Part shown: positions 23,914-30,287 of the stretch, piece after piece
Numbering within the stretch: position 1 is the first letter of the stretch
Layout: every line of letters starts with the position of its first letter
NCBI GenBank assembly: GCA_937873425.1
Contig: CALMYE010000217.1
Span: forward strand, 1 to 32,886
Length of the DNA: 32,886 bases
Origin: an uncultured Sphingopyxis sp.
GTDB lineage: Bacteria > Pseudomonadota > Alphaproteobacteria > Sphingomonadales > Sphingomonadaceae
Direction: 5' to 3'
Translations under genes and position numbers: made by a program
Notes under the pieces: generated by a model
What the model saw: the letters and a program-made list of their open reading frames with translations, nothing else
What the model was told of the DNA's origin: nothing
Database searches by the model: none

Positions 23914-24702
23914 ATGAGCCTGGGTGAAGAAATCCGCGGCCATCTGCCCTTTCTGCGCCGCTATGCGCGGGCGCTGACCGGCAGCCAGCAGCATGGCGAC
24001 AATTTCGTCCACACCCTGCTCGAAGTGATCGTCGCCGCGCCCGACGAGTTCCGCTCGGGCGACGGCATCCGCATCGACCTCTATCGCGCCTTCCACCGCA
24101 TCTGGGAAAGCGCCTTCATCGACGAGGGCGAGGTGGACGACAGCGACGCCTTCGTCCGCGCCGCGACCCGCCGCCTCTCGCGCCTGACCCCGCTCGGCCG
24201 CCAGATATTGCTGCTGACCGCGCTCGAGGGCTTCTCCACCGACGACGCCGCGCGGATCACCGGCACCGATCCCGCCACCGTCGAGACGCTGCTGGGCGAA
24301 GCGGTCGCCGGCCTCGACCGCGAATCGCGCACCTCGGTGCTGATCATCGAGGACGAGCCGCTGATCGCGATGGAGCTGGAACAGATCGTCCGCGGCCTGG
24401 GGCACGAGGTCGCCGGCGTCGCGGCGACCCACGACGCCGCCGTCGCCGCCTTCGAGGAAAGCGAGGCCGGGCTCGTGCTCGCCGACATCCAGCTCGCCGA
24501 CGGCTCGTCGGGGATCGACGCGGTGCAGGATATTCTCGCGATGGCGCCGGTGCCGGCGATCTTCATCACCGCCTTTCCCGAACAATTGCTCACCGGCCAC
24601 CGCGTCGAGCCGACCTTCCTGATCTCCAAGCCGTTCCGCGAGAATACGGTGCGCGCCGCGATCAGCCAAAGCCTGCTGTTCACGCCGCAGCTCGCGGCCT
24701 GA
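23914..24702 (+). CDS. phyR: General stress response regulator PhyR (sigma-like + receiver)
   Basis: 262 residues. PhyR is the anti-anti-sigma factor of the alphaproteobacterial general stress response. Residues 1-135 mimic an EcfG sigma factor (sigma2-like LRRYARALTGSQQHGDNFVHTLLE, sigma4-like LTPLGRQILLLTALEGFSTDDAARI). Residues about 140-255 form a receiver domain with acidic pocket VLIIEDEP, phosphoacceptor Asp191 (LADIQLADG), and the FATGUY-type motif FITAFPE (217-223) followed by the conserved Lys in LISKPF. Phosphorylation opens the protein so the sigma-like part binds NepR. NepR and EcfG are 1.7 kb downstream, and an HWE kinase is divergent. Confidence 0.97.
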   Translation: MSLGEEIRGHLPFLRRYARALTGSQQHGDNFVHTLLEVIVAAPDEFRSGDGIRIDLYRAFHRIWESAFIDEGEVDDSDAFVRAATRRLSRLTPLGRQILLLTALEGFSTDDAARITGTDPATVETLLGEAVAGLDRESRTSVLIIEDEPLIAMELEQIVRGLGHEVAGVAATHDAAVAAFEESEAGLVLADIQLADGSSGIDAVQDILAMAPVPAIFITAFPEQLLTGHRVEPTFLISKPFRENTVRAAISQSLLFTPQLAA

Positions 24703-24794
24703 CAGCCGGTTCCGTTGCGAAGAGATGGACCCCAGCCCCGGCTTGCGGGTTTCCATCCGTGGCCGCTTGTTGCAGCAGCCGCGTTACAGGAACT

Positions 24795-24882
24795 GTGTGC
24801 TCCCGCGAAGGCGGGAGCCCATCTCCTGCCGGTGCCAGGTTGAACCGTCCGGTGATGGGTCCCCGCCTACGCGGGGACACAC
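24795..24882. repeat. Inverted repeat, GTGTGCTCCCGCG class
   Basis: Arms 24795-24823 and 24854-24882 are imperfect reverse complements. Each contains its own hairpin (CTCCCGCGAAGGCGGGAG and TCCCCGCCTACGCGGGGA) and CCCATC/GATGGG inside. With the next element it occupies the 389-bp gap between phyR and the stand-alone ecfG, where I see no gene. Confidence 0.75.
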
Positions 24883-24923
24883 GGCCTTTTTCATGACAGG
24901 AGAGGCTTGGAGCATCGTGCGTT

Positions 24924-25055
24924 AAATCTGACCCGTCTCCCCGAGCGAAGACGAGGGGCCATGCCGAGCGAAGTCGAGGCAGCGACGGCGCTGGTTCTCG
25001 CTTCGCTCGAACGAGCCCCTCGTCTTCGCTCGGGGAGGCGGAGGGATTCAGATTT
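24924..25055. repeat. Long inverted repeat between phyR and ecfG (MITE-like)
   Basis: The left arm AAATCTGACCCGTC then TCCCCGAGCGAAGACGAGGG (from 24924) and the right arm (about 25012-25055) are near reverse complements over about 37 bp with one small gap. The inner segment has further GAGCGAAG/CTTCGCTC pairs. It resembles a miniature palindromic element at the convergent 3' ends of phyR and the stand-alone ecfG. Confidence 0.8.
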
Positions 25056-25091
25056 CGCGCAATTTGCCCTAAATCCGAATCCCCACAAGCG

Positions 25092-25706
25092 CTAACGCCC
25101 CGGAACGCCGCCCGAGGTCAGCGCATCGACATCGTCCATGATCGCGGCGAAGACTTCGCTCGCCGGCGCGGGGGCGCCGCTGCGCAGCGGCATGTCGCCG
25201 CTTTCCAGTATCGCGTGGAGCGCGCTGCGCGCCCGCGACACCCGGCTCTTCATCGTGCCGACCGCGCAGCCGCATATCGCCGCCGCCTCCTCGTAGGAAA
25301 GCTGCCCGGCGCCAATCAGCACCAGCGCCTCGCGCTGGTCGACGGGCAGCAGCATCAGCGCGCGCTGGACGTCGGCGAGGTGCAGGCTGTCGTCCTGGTC
25401 GTCGGGCGCGACGAGCAGCCTCTCCGCCGCGATCTCGTCGTAATCGGCGGTGAATTTCTTGCGCCGCATCTGCGACAGGAAACAGTTGCGCAGGATGACG
25501 AAGGCCCAGCTTTTCATGCTCGACGGCCCCGGAATATATTGCGCGCGCGCCTTCCACGCCTTCAGCATGGTCTCCTGCACCAGATCGTCGGCCAGGTCGG
25601 CGTTGCCGCACAGGCTGCGCCCGAAGGCGCGCAGGTGCGGCAACATGGCGGCCAGTTCGCGCTTGAAGGTCGCGTCGTCGAGCGGCTGAGGCGTATCGCC
25701 GGTCAC
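25092..25706 (-). CDS. EcfG-type sigma factor, stand-alone paralogue
   Basis: 204 residues from GTG 25706. It is an ECF15 (EcfG) general stress sigma factor. Region 2 is LRAFGRSLCGNADLADDLVQETMLKAWKARAQY plus SWAFVILRNCFLSQMRRKKF. Region 4 is LPVDQREALVLIGAGQLSYEEAAAICGCAVGTMKSRVSRARSAL. The C-terminal extension ASEVFAAIMDDVDAL is shared with its paralogue at 26651. It is not followed by its own NepR. The upstream gene on the same strand is the BLUF protein, 114 bp away. A 16-codon frame (25753 to 25703) with Arg-rich product ends in a GTGA overlap with this start. Confidence 0.95.
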   Translation of the reverse strand: MTGDTPQPLDDATFKRELAAMLPHLRAFGRSLCGNADLADDLVQETMLKAWKARAQYIPGPSSMKSWAFVILRNCFLSQMRRKKFTADYDEIAAERLLVAPDDQDDSLHLADVQRALMLLPVDQREALVLIGAGQLSYEEAAAICGCAVGTMKSRVSRARSALHAILESGDMPLRSGAPAPASEVFAAIMDDVDALTSGGVPGR

Positions 25707-25820
25707 GGGATGCGCCGCTCCGGGCGCCTGAGCCGTGCCATGAGGGTCTTCATTATCATCTGCCCCCCGCTTAGCCCGTTCGCCGGACGATGCAAACCAC
25801 TATGCGGCGCACCCATGCGC

Positions 25821-26225
25821 TCATCCCGGCTTGCCATGCCGCCCGAGCGCGAGGAAATTCGCCATCAGCCGCGCATCCTGCGGATCGAGCGCGCCGCGCG
25901 CGGCGAGCCGCGAGAGATCATCGTCATGATCGCGGAACAGCGGGCTGTAGAGCATGGAGAATGCCGCGAATTCGCGTTCGTCGACGAGGCGGCGCCGGAT
26001 TTCGATCATCCCGTTGTGCCGCCGGTCGGCGCGAATCCGCGCAAGACACGCCTCGGCCTTCGCGATCGGCCCTTCGAGCAGCTGCATGAAATTCTGGCCG
26101 TTGTAGATCAGCGCGCCGGTCAGCGCATCGCGCGCATTGTTCGCCTGCGCCTGCTCGACCAGCGCGGCGATGTCGCCGTCCCCCAGCTTCGGGTCCGCGA
26201 CGCTGACATAGACGACCGATAGCAA
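25821..26225 (-). CDS. Short BLUF-domain blue-light receptor
   Basis: 134 residues from TTG 26225 (GGGGAGGG eight bases upstream); an ATG at 26276 is in frame but has no ribosome-binding site. BLUF domains bind FAD and report blue light through a hydrogen-bond switch. The key residues align with AppA at a constant offset of 15: Tyr6 (AppA Y21), Asn30 (N45) and Gln48 (Q63) in VVYVS, QANNARDALTG and FMQLLEG. Met91 matches M106, but Phe89 replaces the semi-conserved Trp104. A C-terminal helical part of about 35 residues follows, with no effector domain. It lies between two EcfG genes and reads toward the stand-alone one, so a role in general stress signalling is inferred. Confidence 0.9.
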   Translation of the reverse strand: MLSVVYVSVADPKLGDGDIAALVEQAQANNARDALTGALIYNGQNFMQLLEGPIAKAEACLARIRADRRHNGMIEIRRRLVDEREFAAFSMLYSPLFRDHDDDLSRLAARGALDPQDARLMANFLALGRHGKPG

Positions 26226-26363
26226 GACGCGACCCTCCCCGCGCCGCGAAGCGCGGCGCCCGGCAATGGTAGCCACGCCCGCCGCAACGCGCGCTAATCT
26301 GGGTTAGAAAGCCGCGGGCGTGCTTTTCCGGCAACACGGTCCGTCGCAAAAAACAACGCGCCG

Positions 26364-26388
26364 GGAACCCGGCGTCATTTTTTTCGTT
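26364..26388 (+). promoter_or_regulatory. EcfG-dependent promoter of nepR-ecfG
   Basis: GGAAC (26364-26368), exactly 16 bp, then CGTT (26385-26388): a perfect match to the general stress response promoter consensus. Transcription would begin near 26394-26397. It indicates positive autoregulation of the nepR-ecfG operon. Confidence 0.85.
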
Positions 26389-26420
26389 CAACGGGCATGG
26401 CAACGCATGGAGATCATAGG

Positions 26421-26654
26421 GTGAAAGGCGGCAGCACGCCGCACACAGCGGCCAACGGCGCGCGCCCGGGCGCAGGGAGCTTTCCCGGCACCGGCGGCGA
26501 TCAGTGGCACCGCGCGCTGACCGGGCGGCAGTCGCCCGAGCCGGTGAGCACGAAGCTGCGCATCATCTATGGCAATATCGTCGCCGAACAACTGCCCGAC
26601 CGGATGCTCGACCTTCTCTCGCAGCTCGACCAGAAAGCGCCCGGCCGCAAATGA
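26421..26654 (+). CDS. nepR: Anti-sigma factor NepR
   Basis: 77 residues from GTG 26421, preceded by GGAG at eight bases. An ATG at 26397 is in frame but would sit at or beside the predicted transcription start. NepR binds and inhibits EcfG until phosphorylated PhyR titrates it away. The first 40 residues are Gly/Pro-rich and probably disordered. The conserved core STKLRIIYGNIVAEQLPDRMLDLLSQLD forms the two helices that clamp either EcfG or PhyR. The stop overlaps the ecfG ATG (ATGA), the usual coupled arrangement. Confidence 0.93.
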   Translation: MKGGSTPHTAANGARPGAGSFPGTGGDQWHRALTGRQSPEPVSTKLRIIYGNIVAEQLPDRMLDLLSQLDQKAPGRK

Positions 26655-27286
26655 CGCAGAGCGGAGCCGCCACGCGGCCGGAGGGAAGCGCAAGCCTCTC
26701 CGACCGCGAGTTCAAGACGTTGCTCGCCGGGGTCATCCCCCATCTTCGCGCCTATGGCCGCAGCCTGTGCGGCAATCCCGACCTCGCCGACGACCTGACG
26801 CAGGACACGATGGTCAAGGCGTGGGCCTCGCGCGAGCGGTTCGAGGCCGGCACCTCGATCAAGGCGTGGACCTTCGTCATCCTGCGCAACACCTTCCTGT
26901 CGCAGATGCGGCGCAACAAGTTCGTCGGCGACTATGACGAAAATGCGGTCGAGCGCACCCTGGCGACCCCCGCCGCGCAGGAGGATTCGGGCGGCATGGC
27001 CGACCTGCAACGCGGGTTGATGGAATTGCCGCAGGACCAGCGCGAGGCGCTGATCCTCGTCAGCGCGGGCGGCCTGTCCTATGAGGAGGCGGCGCATATC
27101 TGCGGCTGCGCGCTCGGCACGATGAAAAGCCGGGTGTCGCGTGCGCGCTCCGCGCTCGAAGAGATCATGGCGCGCGGCCAATTCTCCCAGACCCGCGCCG
27201 AAGCGGCGCCGGCGAGCGAGGCGATCGACGCGATCATGGACAGCGTCGAGACCATCACCGCCCGCCACGAGGCGCGCGGACGCTGA
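26651..27286 (+). CDS. ecfG: General stress response sigma factor EcfG (coupled to NepR)
   Basis: 211 residues from ATG 26651, inside the ATGA overlap with nepR. Region 2 is LRAYGRSLCGNPDLADDLTQDTMVKAWASRERF plus TFVILRNTFLSQMRRNKF. Region 4 is LPQDQREALILVSAGGLSYEEAAHICGCALGTMKSRVSRARSALEEI. The tail ASEAIDAIMDSVETITARH parallels that of the other EcfG 1 kb away. It should direct RNA polymerase to GGAAC-N16/17-CGTT promoters, including the one in front of nepR. Coupling to nepR makes it the likely main NepR target; whether NepR also binds the paralogue is open. Confidence 0.96.
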   Translation: MTQSGAATRPEGSASLSDREFKTLLAGVIPHLRAYGRSLCGNPDLADDLTQDTMVKAWASRERFEAGTSIKAWTFVILRNTFLSQMRRNKFVGDYDENAVERTLATPAAQEDSGGMADLQRGLMELPQDQREALILVSAGGLSYEEAAHICGCALGTMKSRVSRARSALEEIMARGQFSQTRAEAAPASEAIDAIMDSVETITARHEARGR

Positions 27287-27299
27287 CCCTCTCGACTCC

Positions 27300-27333
27300 G
27301 GAAGGCGGGCGCGCCAGACTGCGCCCGTCTTCC
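27300..27333 (+). terminator. Hairpin after ecfG
   Basis: GGAAGGCGGGCGC pairs with GCGCCCGTCTTCC (one G/T mismatch position) around an eight-base loop, 14 bp after the ecfG stop. It is followed by C-rich rather than T-rich sequence, so it may stabilise or attenuate rather than terminate. Confidence 0.4.
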
Positions 27334-27355
27334 CCCCAGCCAAGCGAGATTTTCC

Positions 27356-28519
27356 ATGACGAAATTTCACGTCCTTTACCTTTCCGGCGCGATCCTCGTC
27401 GCCGCCTGTTCGGCCGGCACGTCGAGCGGCAACGCCGCCCCCGCCGACGCGGCGGGCGAGCATCCCGCAAAGCCGCTCGCCGACGCCCCCTTCACGGTCG
27501 AGGAGGTCGCGAGCTTCGACGAACCCTGGGCGATGACCTTCCTGCCCGGCGGCCGTCAGGCGCTGGTCACCGAGAAAGCGGGCAGGCTCAAATTGTGGCA
27601 GGAAGGCGGCGCGACGCTCGACGTCGCGGGCGCGCCGCGCGTCGCCTATGGCGGACAGGGCGGCTTCGGCGACGTGATCCTCGCCCCGGATTTCGGGGCC
27701 ACAGGCACCATCTATCTCAGCTGGGCCGAGGCCGGCGACGGCGGCACCGCCGGCGCGGTGGTCGGCAAGGCGCGGCTGGTGCAGGACGCATCCCCGCGCA
27801 TCGAGGATTTGCAGATCATCTGGCGGCAATCGCCCAAGGTCACCGGGCGCGGCCATTATTCGCACCGCCTCGCCTTCTCGCCCGACGGCGAATATCTGTT
27901 CATCGGCTCGGGCGACCGGCAGAAGCTCGATCCGGCGCAGGACATGGGCGGCACGCTGGGCAAGATCGTCCGGCTGAAGCCCGACGGCAGCGTGCCTGCC
28001 GACAATCCCTTCGCCGAGCGGGGCGGCGTCACCGCGCAGATCTGGTCGCTCGGCCATCGCAACATCCTGGGGCTGACCTTCGACGGCGACGGGCGGCTGT
28101 GGAATCAGGAAATGGGGCCCCGCCACGGCGACGAGATCAACCTGGTCGAACGCGGCGCCAATTACGGCTGGCCGGTCGTGTCCTATGGCGATCATTATGA
28201 CGGCAAGGCGATTCCGGACCATCCGACCCGGCCCGAATTCGCCGCGCCGAAGCTGTGGTGGAACCCCGCCGTCTCGCCGGGCGGTCTGGCCTGGTATGGC
28301 GGCGACCTCTATCCCGGCTGGAAGAACAGCCTGCTGATGGGCGCGCTGTCGGGCGAGGGACTCGTCCGCGCGAGCATCGACGGCGACCAGCTGAGCAAGG
28401 CCGACCGCTGGGATTTCGGCACCCGCATCCGCGAGGTCGAGGTGCGCGAGGACGGCAGCGTCTGGCTGCTCACCGACGGCAGCGGCGGCAAGCTGCTCAA
28501 GCTGGTGCCGAAGGGCTGA
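27356..28519 (+). CDS. PQQ-dependent aldose sugar dehydrogenase-like lipoprotein
   Basis: 387 residues. The N-terminus MTKFHVLYLSGAILVAAC has a lipobox (LVAAC, Cys18) and is followed by a Ser/Ala/Pro linker, so the protein should be a periplasmic lipoprotein. The body is a soluble glucose dehydrogenase (YliI/Asd-type) beta-propeller. It opens with FDEPWAMTFLPGG, and PQQ-site phrases include GRGHYSHRLAFSPDGEYLFIGSGDR, WSLGHRNILGLTFD, EMGPRHGDEINLV and NYGWPVVSYGDHYDG. Such enzymes oxidise aldoses with PQQ and pass electrons to quinones. It starts 69 bp after ecfG; no EcfG promoter is evident in that gap, so linkage to the stress regulon is unproven. Confidence 0.94.
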   Translation: MTKFHVLYLSGAILVAACSAGTSSGNAAPADAAGEHPAKPLADAPFTVEEVASFDEPWAMTFLPGGRQALVTEKAGRLKLWQEGGATLDVAGAPRVAYGGQGGFGDVILAPDFGATGTIYLSWAEAGDGGTAGAVVGKARLVQDASPRIEDLQIIWRQSPKVTGRGHYSHRLAFSPDGEYLFIGSGDRQKLDPAQDMGGTLGKIVRLKPDGSVPADNPFAERGGVTAQIWSLGHRNILGLTFDGDGRLWNQEMGPRHGDEINLVERGANYGWPVVSYGDHYDGKAIPDHPTRPEFAAPKLWWNPAVSPGGLAWYGGDLYPGWKNSLLMGALSGEGLVRASIDGDQLSKADRWDFGTRIREVEVREDGSVWLLTDGSGGKLLKLVPKG

Positions 28520-28521
28520 CC

Positions 28522-28598
28522 GATCCCCGGCGAAAGCCGGGGTCCAGCAACGCCAGCCCAGCGACGCCAGCAATGGACCCCGGCTTTCGCCGGGGATC
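28522..28598. repeat. Perfect 25-bp inverted repeat, CCCCGGCGAAAGCCGGGG class
   Basis: Arms 28522-28546 and 28574-28598 are exact reverse complements. Each contains the hairpin CCCCGGCGAAAGCCGGGG or its complement plus TCCA/TGGA on the inside. It starts two bases after the sugar dehydrogenase stop and ends 15 bp before the next ATG, so it falls between two co-directional genes. Confidence 0.85.
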
Positions 28599-28613
28599 AT
28601 CCAGCACTATATC

Positions 28614-29360
28614 ATGCCCATGATCCGCGCCTTCCTCGCCCGCCGCGCCGAATGGCCTGCGCGCGTTCCCGATCCCGACGCGCCGCCGCCGCTGAAGCTG
28701 CTGTGGCGCGAGGCGTGGGCGCTTGCCCGCGCACTGTGGGGCCGCATCCGCCCGATGCCGCGCCAGCCCAACCCCGACAGCGACCATCCGCCGGTGATGG
28801 TGCTGCCCGGCTTCCTGTCGGGCGACTGGGCGACCAAGGCGCTGCGCGCCGACCTGCGCCGCGCGGGATTCCGCTGCTATGCTTGGGGCCTCGGCTTCAA
28901 CCGCGGCGCGACGGCCGACATCATCGATCGCATCGACACCCGCGTACAATGGATCATCGACCGCACCGGCCACGCCCCGGCGCTCGTCGGCTGGAGCCTC
29001 GGCGGCATCTATGCCCGCGAATATGCCAAGCACCACCCGCACAAGGTCGCGCGCGTCGTGACGCTCGGCTCGCCCTTTTCGGGCAGCCGCCGCGCCAACC
29101 GCGCCTGGCGCCTCTATCACCTGATCGCGCGCCACCCGGTCGAGAACCCGCCGATCGACTTCCACCCCGCCCCGCGCCCGAGCATGCCGACCTTCGCGCT
29201 GTGGTCGGCGCACGACGGCGTCGTCGCGGTGGGCAGCGCGCGCGGCGAGCCGCATGAAAGCGACCGGCAGGTCGAGGTCGACTGCGGCCACATGGGCTTC
29301 GCCTTCGCACCGACGTCGGTGGCGGCGATCGTCGAGGCGTTGAGGGAAGAGGTCGGCTGA
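28614..29360 (+). CDS. Alpha/beta-hydrolase (lipase/PGAP1-like)
   Basis: 248 residues from ATG 28614 (an in-frame ATG at 28620 is equally possible). The alpha/beta-hydrolase fold is shown by VMVLPGFLSGDWATKALRADLRRAG (oxyanion strand region) and the nucleophile elbow GWSLGGIYAREYAKHHP, followed by VVTLGSPFSGSRRANRAWR. A late FALWSAHDGVVAVGSARG supplies the acid and VDCGHMGF the catalytic His. There is no signal peptide. Esters or lipids are the likely substrate class; no specific substrate can be named. It is convergent with the GNAT gene, with only four bases between their ends. Confidence 0.87.
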   Translation: MPMIRAFLARRAEWPARVPDPDAPPPLKLLWREAWALARALWGRIRPMPRQPNPDSDHPPVMVLPGFLSGDWATKALRADLRRAGFRCYAWGLGFNRGATADIIDRIDTRVQWIIDRTGHAPALVGWSLGGIYAREYAKHHPHKVARVVTLGSPFSGSRRANRAWRLYHLIARHPVENPPIDFHPAPRPSMPTFALWSAHDGVVAVGSARGEPHESDRQVEVDCGHMGFAFAPTSVAAIVEALREEVG

Positions 29361-29364
29361 CCCG

Positions 29365-29847
29365 CTACAATGTGCGGCGCATCAGGTGCGACCCCGGCCC
29401 ATAGGGTCCGTCGCGGCCCGGCTCGGCATAATCGAACCCCTGCGCCGACCAATAGCTGTCGGCGCCGTGCACCGCGACGAGCATGGTCTCGTCGCAGTCC
29501 GCCGCCGCGGCCTGTTCCAGCACGAACGCCATCGCCGCCGCCCCCGCGCCGGTCCCGCGCGCCGCGGGCAGCAGCGCGATGTCGTGGAGATAATAGCTGG
29601 CGGTCCCGGCGGGCAGCGCGCCGAGCATCGCCCCGATCTTCGGCGCCGCATCGCGATGCCAGGGATGAGTCACGAGAAACCCCGCGACCGCGCTCTCCGC
29701 CTCGAAAATGCGGCAGCCGTCGGGATAGAGCGCGAGCCGCTCGGCATAGACGGCGAGCGGCTCGGTGAAGACGCCGTGCACTTCGTCGGCGATCGCGACG
29801 ACCGCGGGCAGGTCGGCCGCGCGCATCGGACGCCAGCCGCCGGTCAT
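29365..29847 (-). CDS. GNAT-family N-acetyltransferase
   Basis: 160 residues from ATG 29847, overlapping the thioesterase stop (ATGA). It opens WRPMRAADLPAVVAIADEVHG, a typical GNAT first strand and helix. The acetyl-CoA pyrophosphate loop is LHDIALLPAARGTGAGAAAMAFVLE (R/Q-x-x-G-x-G/A form), and the C-terminal strand region is HGADSYWSAQGFDYAEPG. The acceptor is unknown. Coupled translation with a thioesterase suggests an acyl-CoA-linked function, but this is only contextual. A longer frame running upstream through the thioesterase and threonine dehydratase genes is spurious. Confidence 0.88.
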   Translation of the reverse strand: MTGGWRPMRAADLPAVVAIADEVHGVFTEPLAVYAERLALYPDGCRIFEAESAVAGFLVTHPWHRDAAPKIGAMLGALPAGTASYYLHDIALLPAARGTGAGAAAMAFVLEQAAAADCDETMLVAVHGADSYWSAQGFDYAEPGRDGPYGPGSHLMRRTL

Positions 29848-30242
29848 GCCGCATCCAGGAAGGGCGCGACCACCTCCGCCGTCACCCTGAGCGGCCGGCC
29901 GCTCGCCTTGTCGAGCAGCGCCCACACGGTGCGCGCACGGACATGCACGCGCCCATCGGCGCCGGTGAATTCCATGAAGCGGTCGAACCTCGCGCCCTGC
30001 GGCCTGTCGGCGACCCACGTCCGCGCGGTCACCGCCTCGCCGGGGCCGAGCGCGCGCAGATAGTCGATCTCGTGCCGCACCACGACCCAGATGTAAGCGT
30101 CCTTGTGCGATTGCGGCGCCGCCGCGTCCCAATGCCCGGTCGCAACCTGCTGAATCCACTGGACCCACACCGCATTGTTGACGTGGCCGAGTTCGTCGAT
30201 CGTGTCGGGGATGGCGGTGAGGGAGAGGGAAAAATGTTTCAT
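29844..30242 (-). CDS. Hotdog-fold acyl-CoA thioesterase (4HBT type)
   Basis: 132 residues from ATG 30242 with GAAGGAT six bases upstream. It carries the 4-hydroxybenzoyl-CoA thioesterase/FadM-like signature: IPDTIDELGHVNNAVWVQWIQQVA with the catalytic Asp replaced at the usual position by the GHVNN segment, then VVRHEIDYLRALGPGEAV and RFMEFTGADGRVHVRARTVWALLDKASGRP. It is expected to hydrolyse acyl-CoA in the cytoplasm. It is the first gene of a two-gene unit with the GNAT gene and is separated from threonine dehydratase upstream by one palindromic hairpin. Confidence 0.88.
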   Translation of the reverse strand: MKHFSLSLTAIPDTIDELGHVNNAVWVQWIQQVATGHWDAAAPQSHKDAYIWVVVRHEIDYLRALGPGEAVTARTWVADRPQGARFDRFMEFTGADGRVHVRARTVWALLDKASGRPLRVTAEVVAPFLDAA

Positions 30243-30255
30243 CGCGATCCTTCAA

Positions 30256-30277
30256 CCCCTCCCCTTCAGGGGAGGGG
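30256..30277. repeat. Single terminal hairpin of the palindromic repeat family (copy 9)
   Basis: CCCCTCCCC-TTCA-GGGGAGGGG forms a perfect hairpin 10 bp after the threonine dehydratase stop and 14 bp before the thioesterase start (minus-strand order). It is an isolated terminal hairpin without the rest of the element and may separate expression of the two genes. Confidence 0.8.
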
Positions 30278-30287
30278 CTTCTCTGGC

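Noticed and set aside
21452-23917. 821-codon plus-strand open frame opposite the Crp/Fnr and HWE kinase genes
   Set aside because: Spans two well-supported minus-strand genes, is low-complexity Arg/Ala/His-rich and has no recognisable domain.
26567-28600. 677-codon minus-strand open frame opposite ecfG and the sugar dehydrogenase
   Set aside because: Antisense shadow; EcfG and the PQQ-type dehydrogenase are clear on the plus strand.
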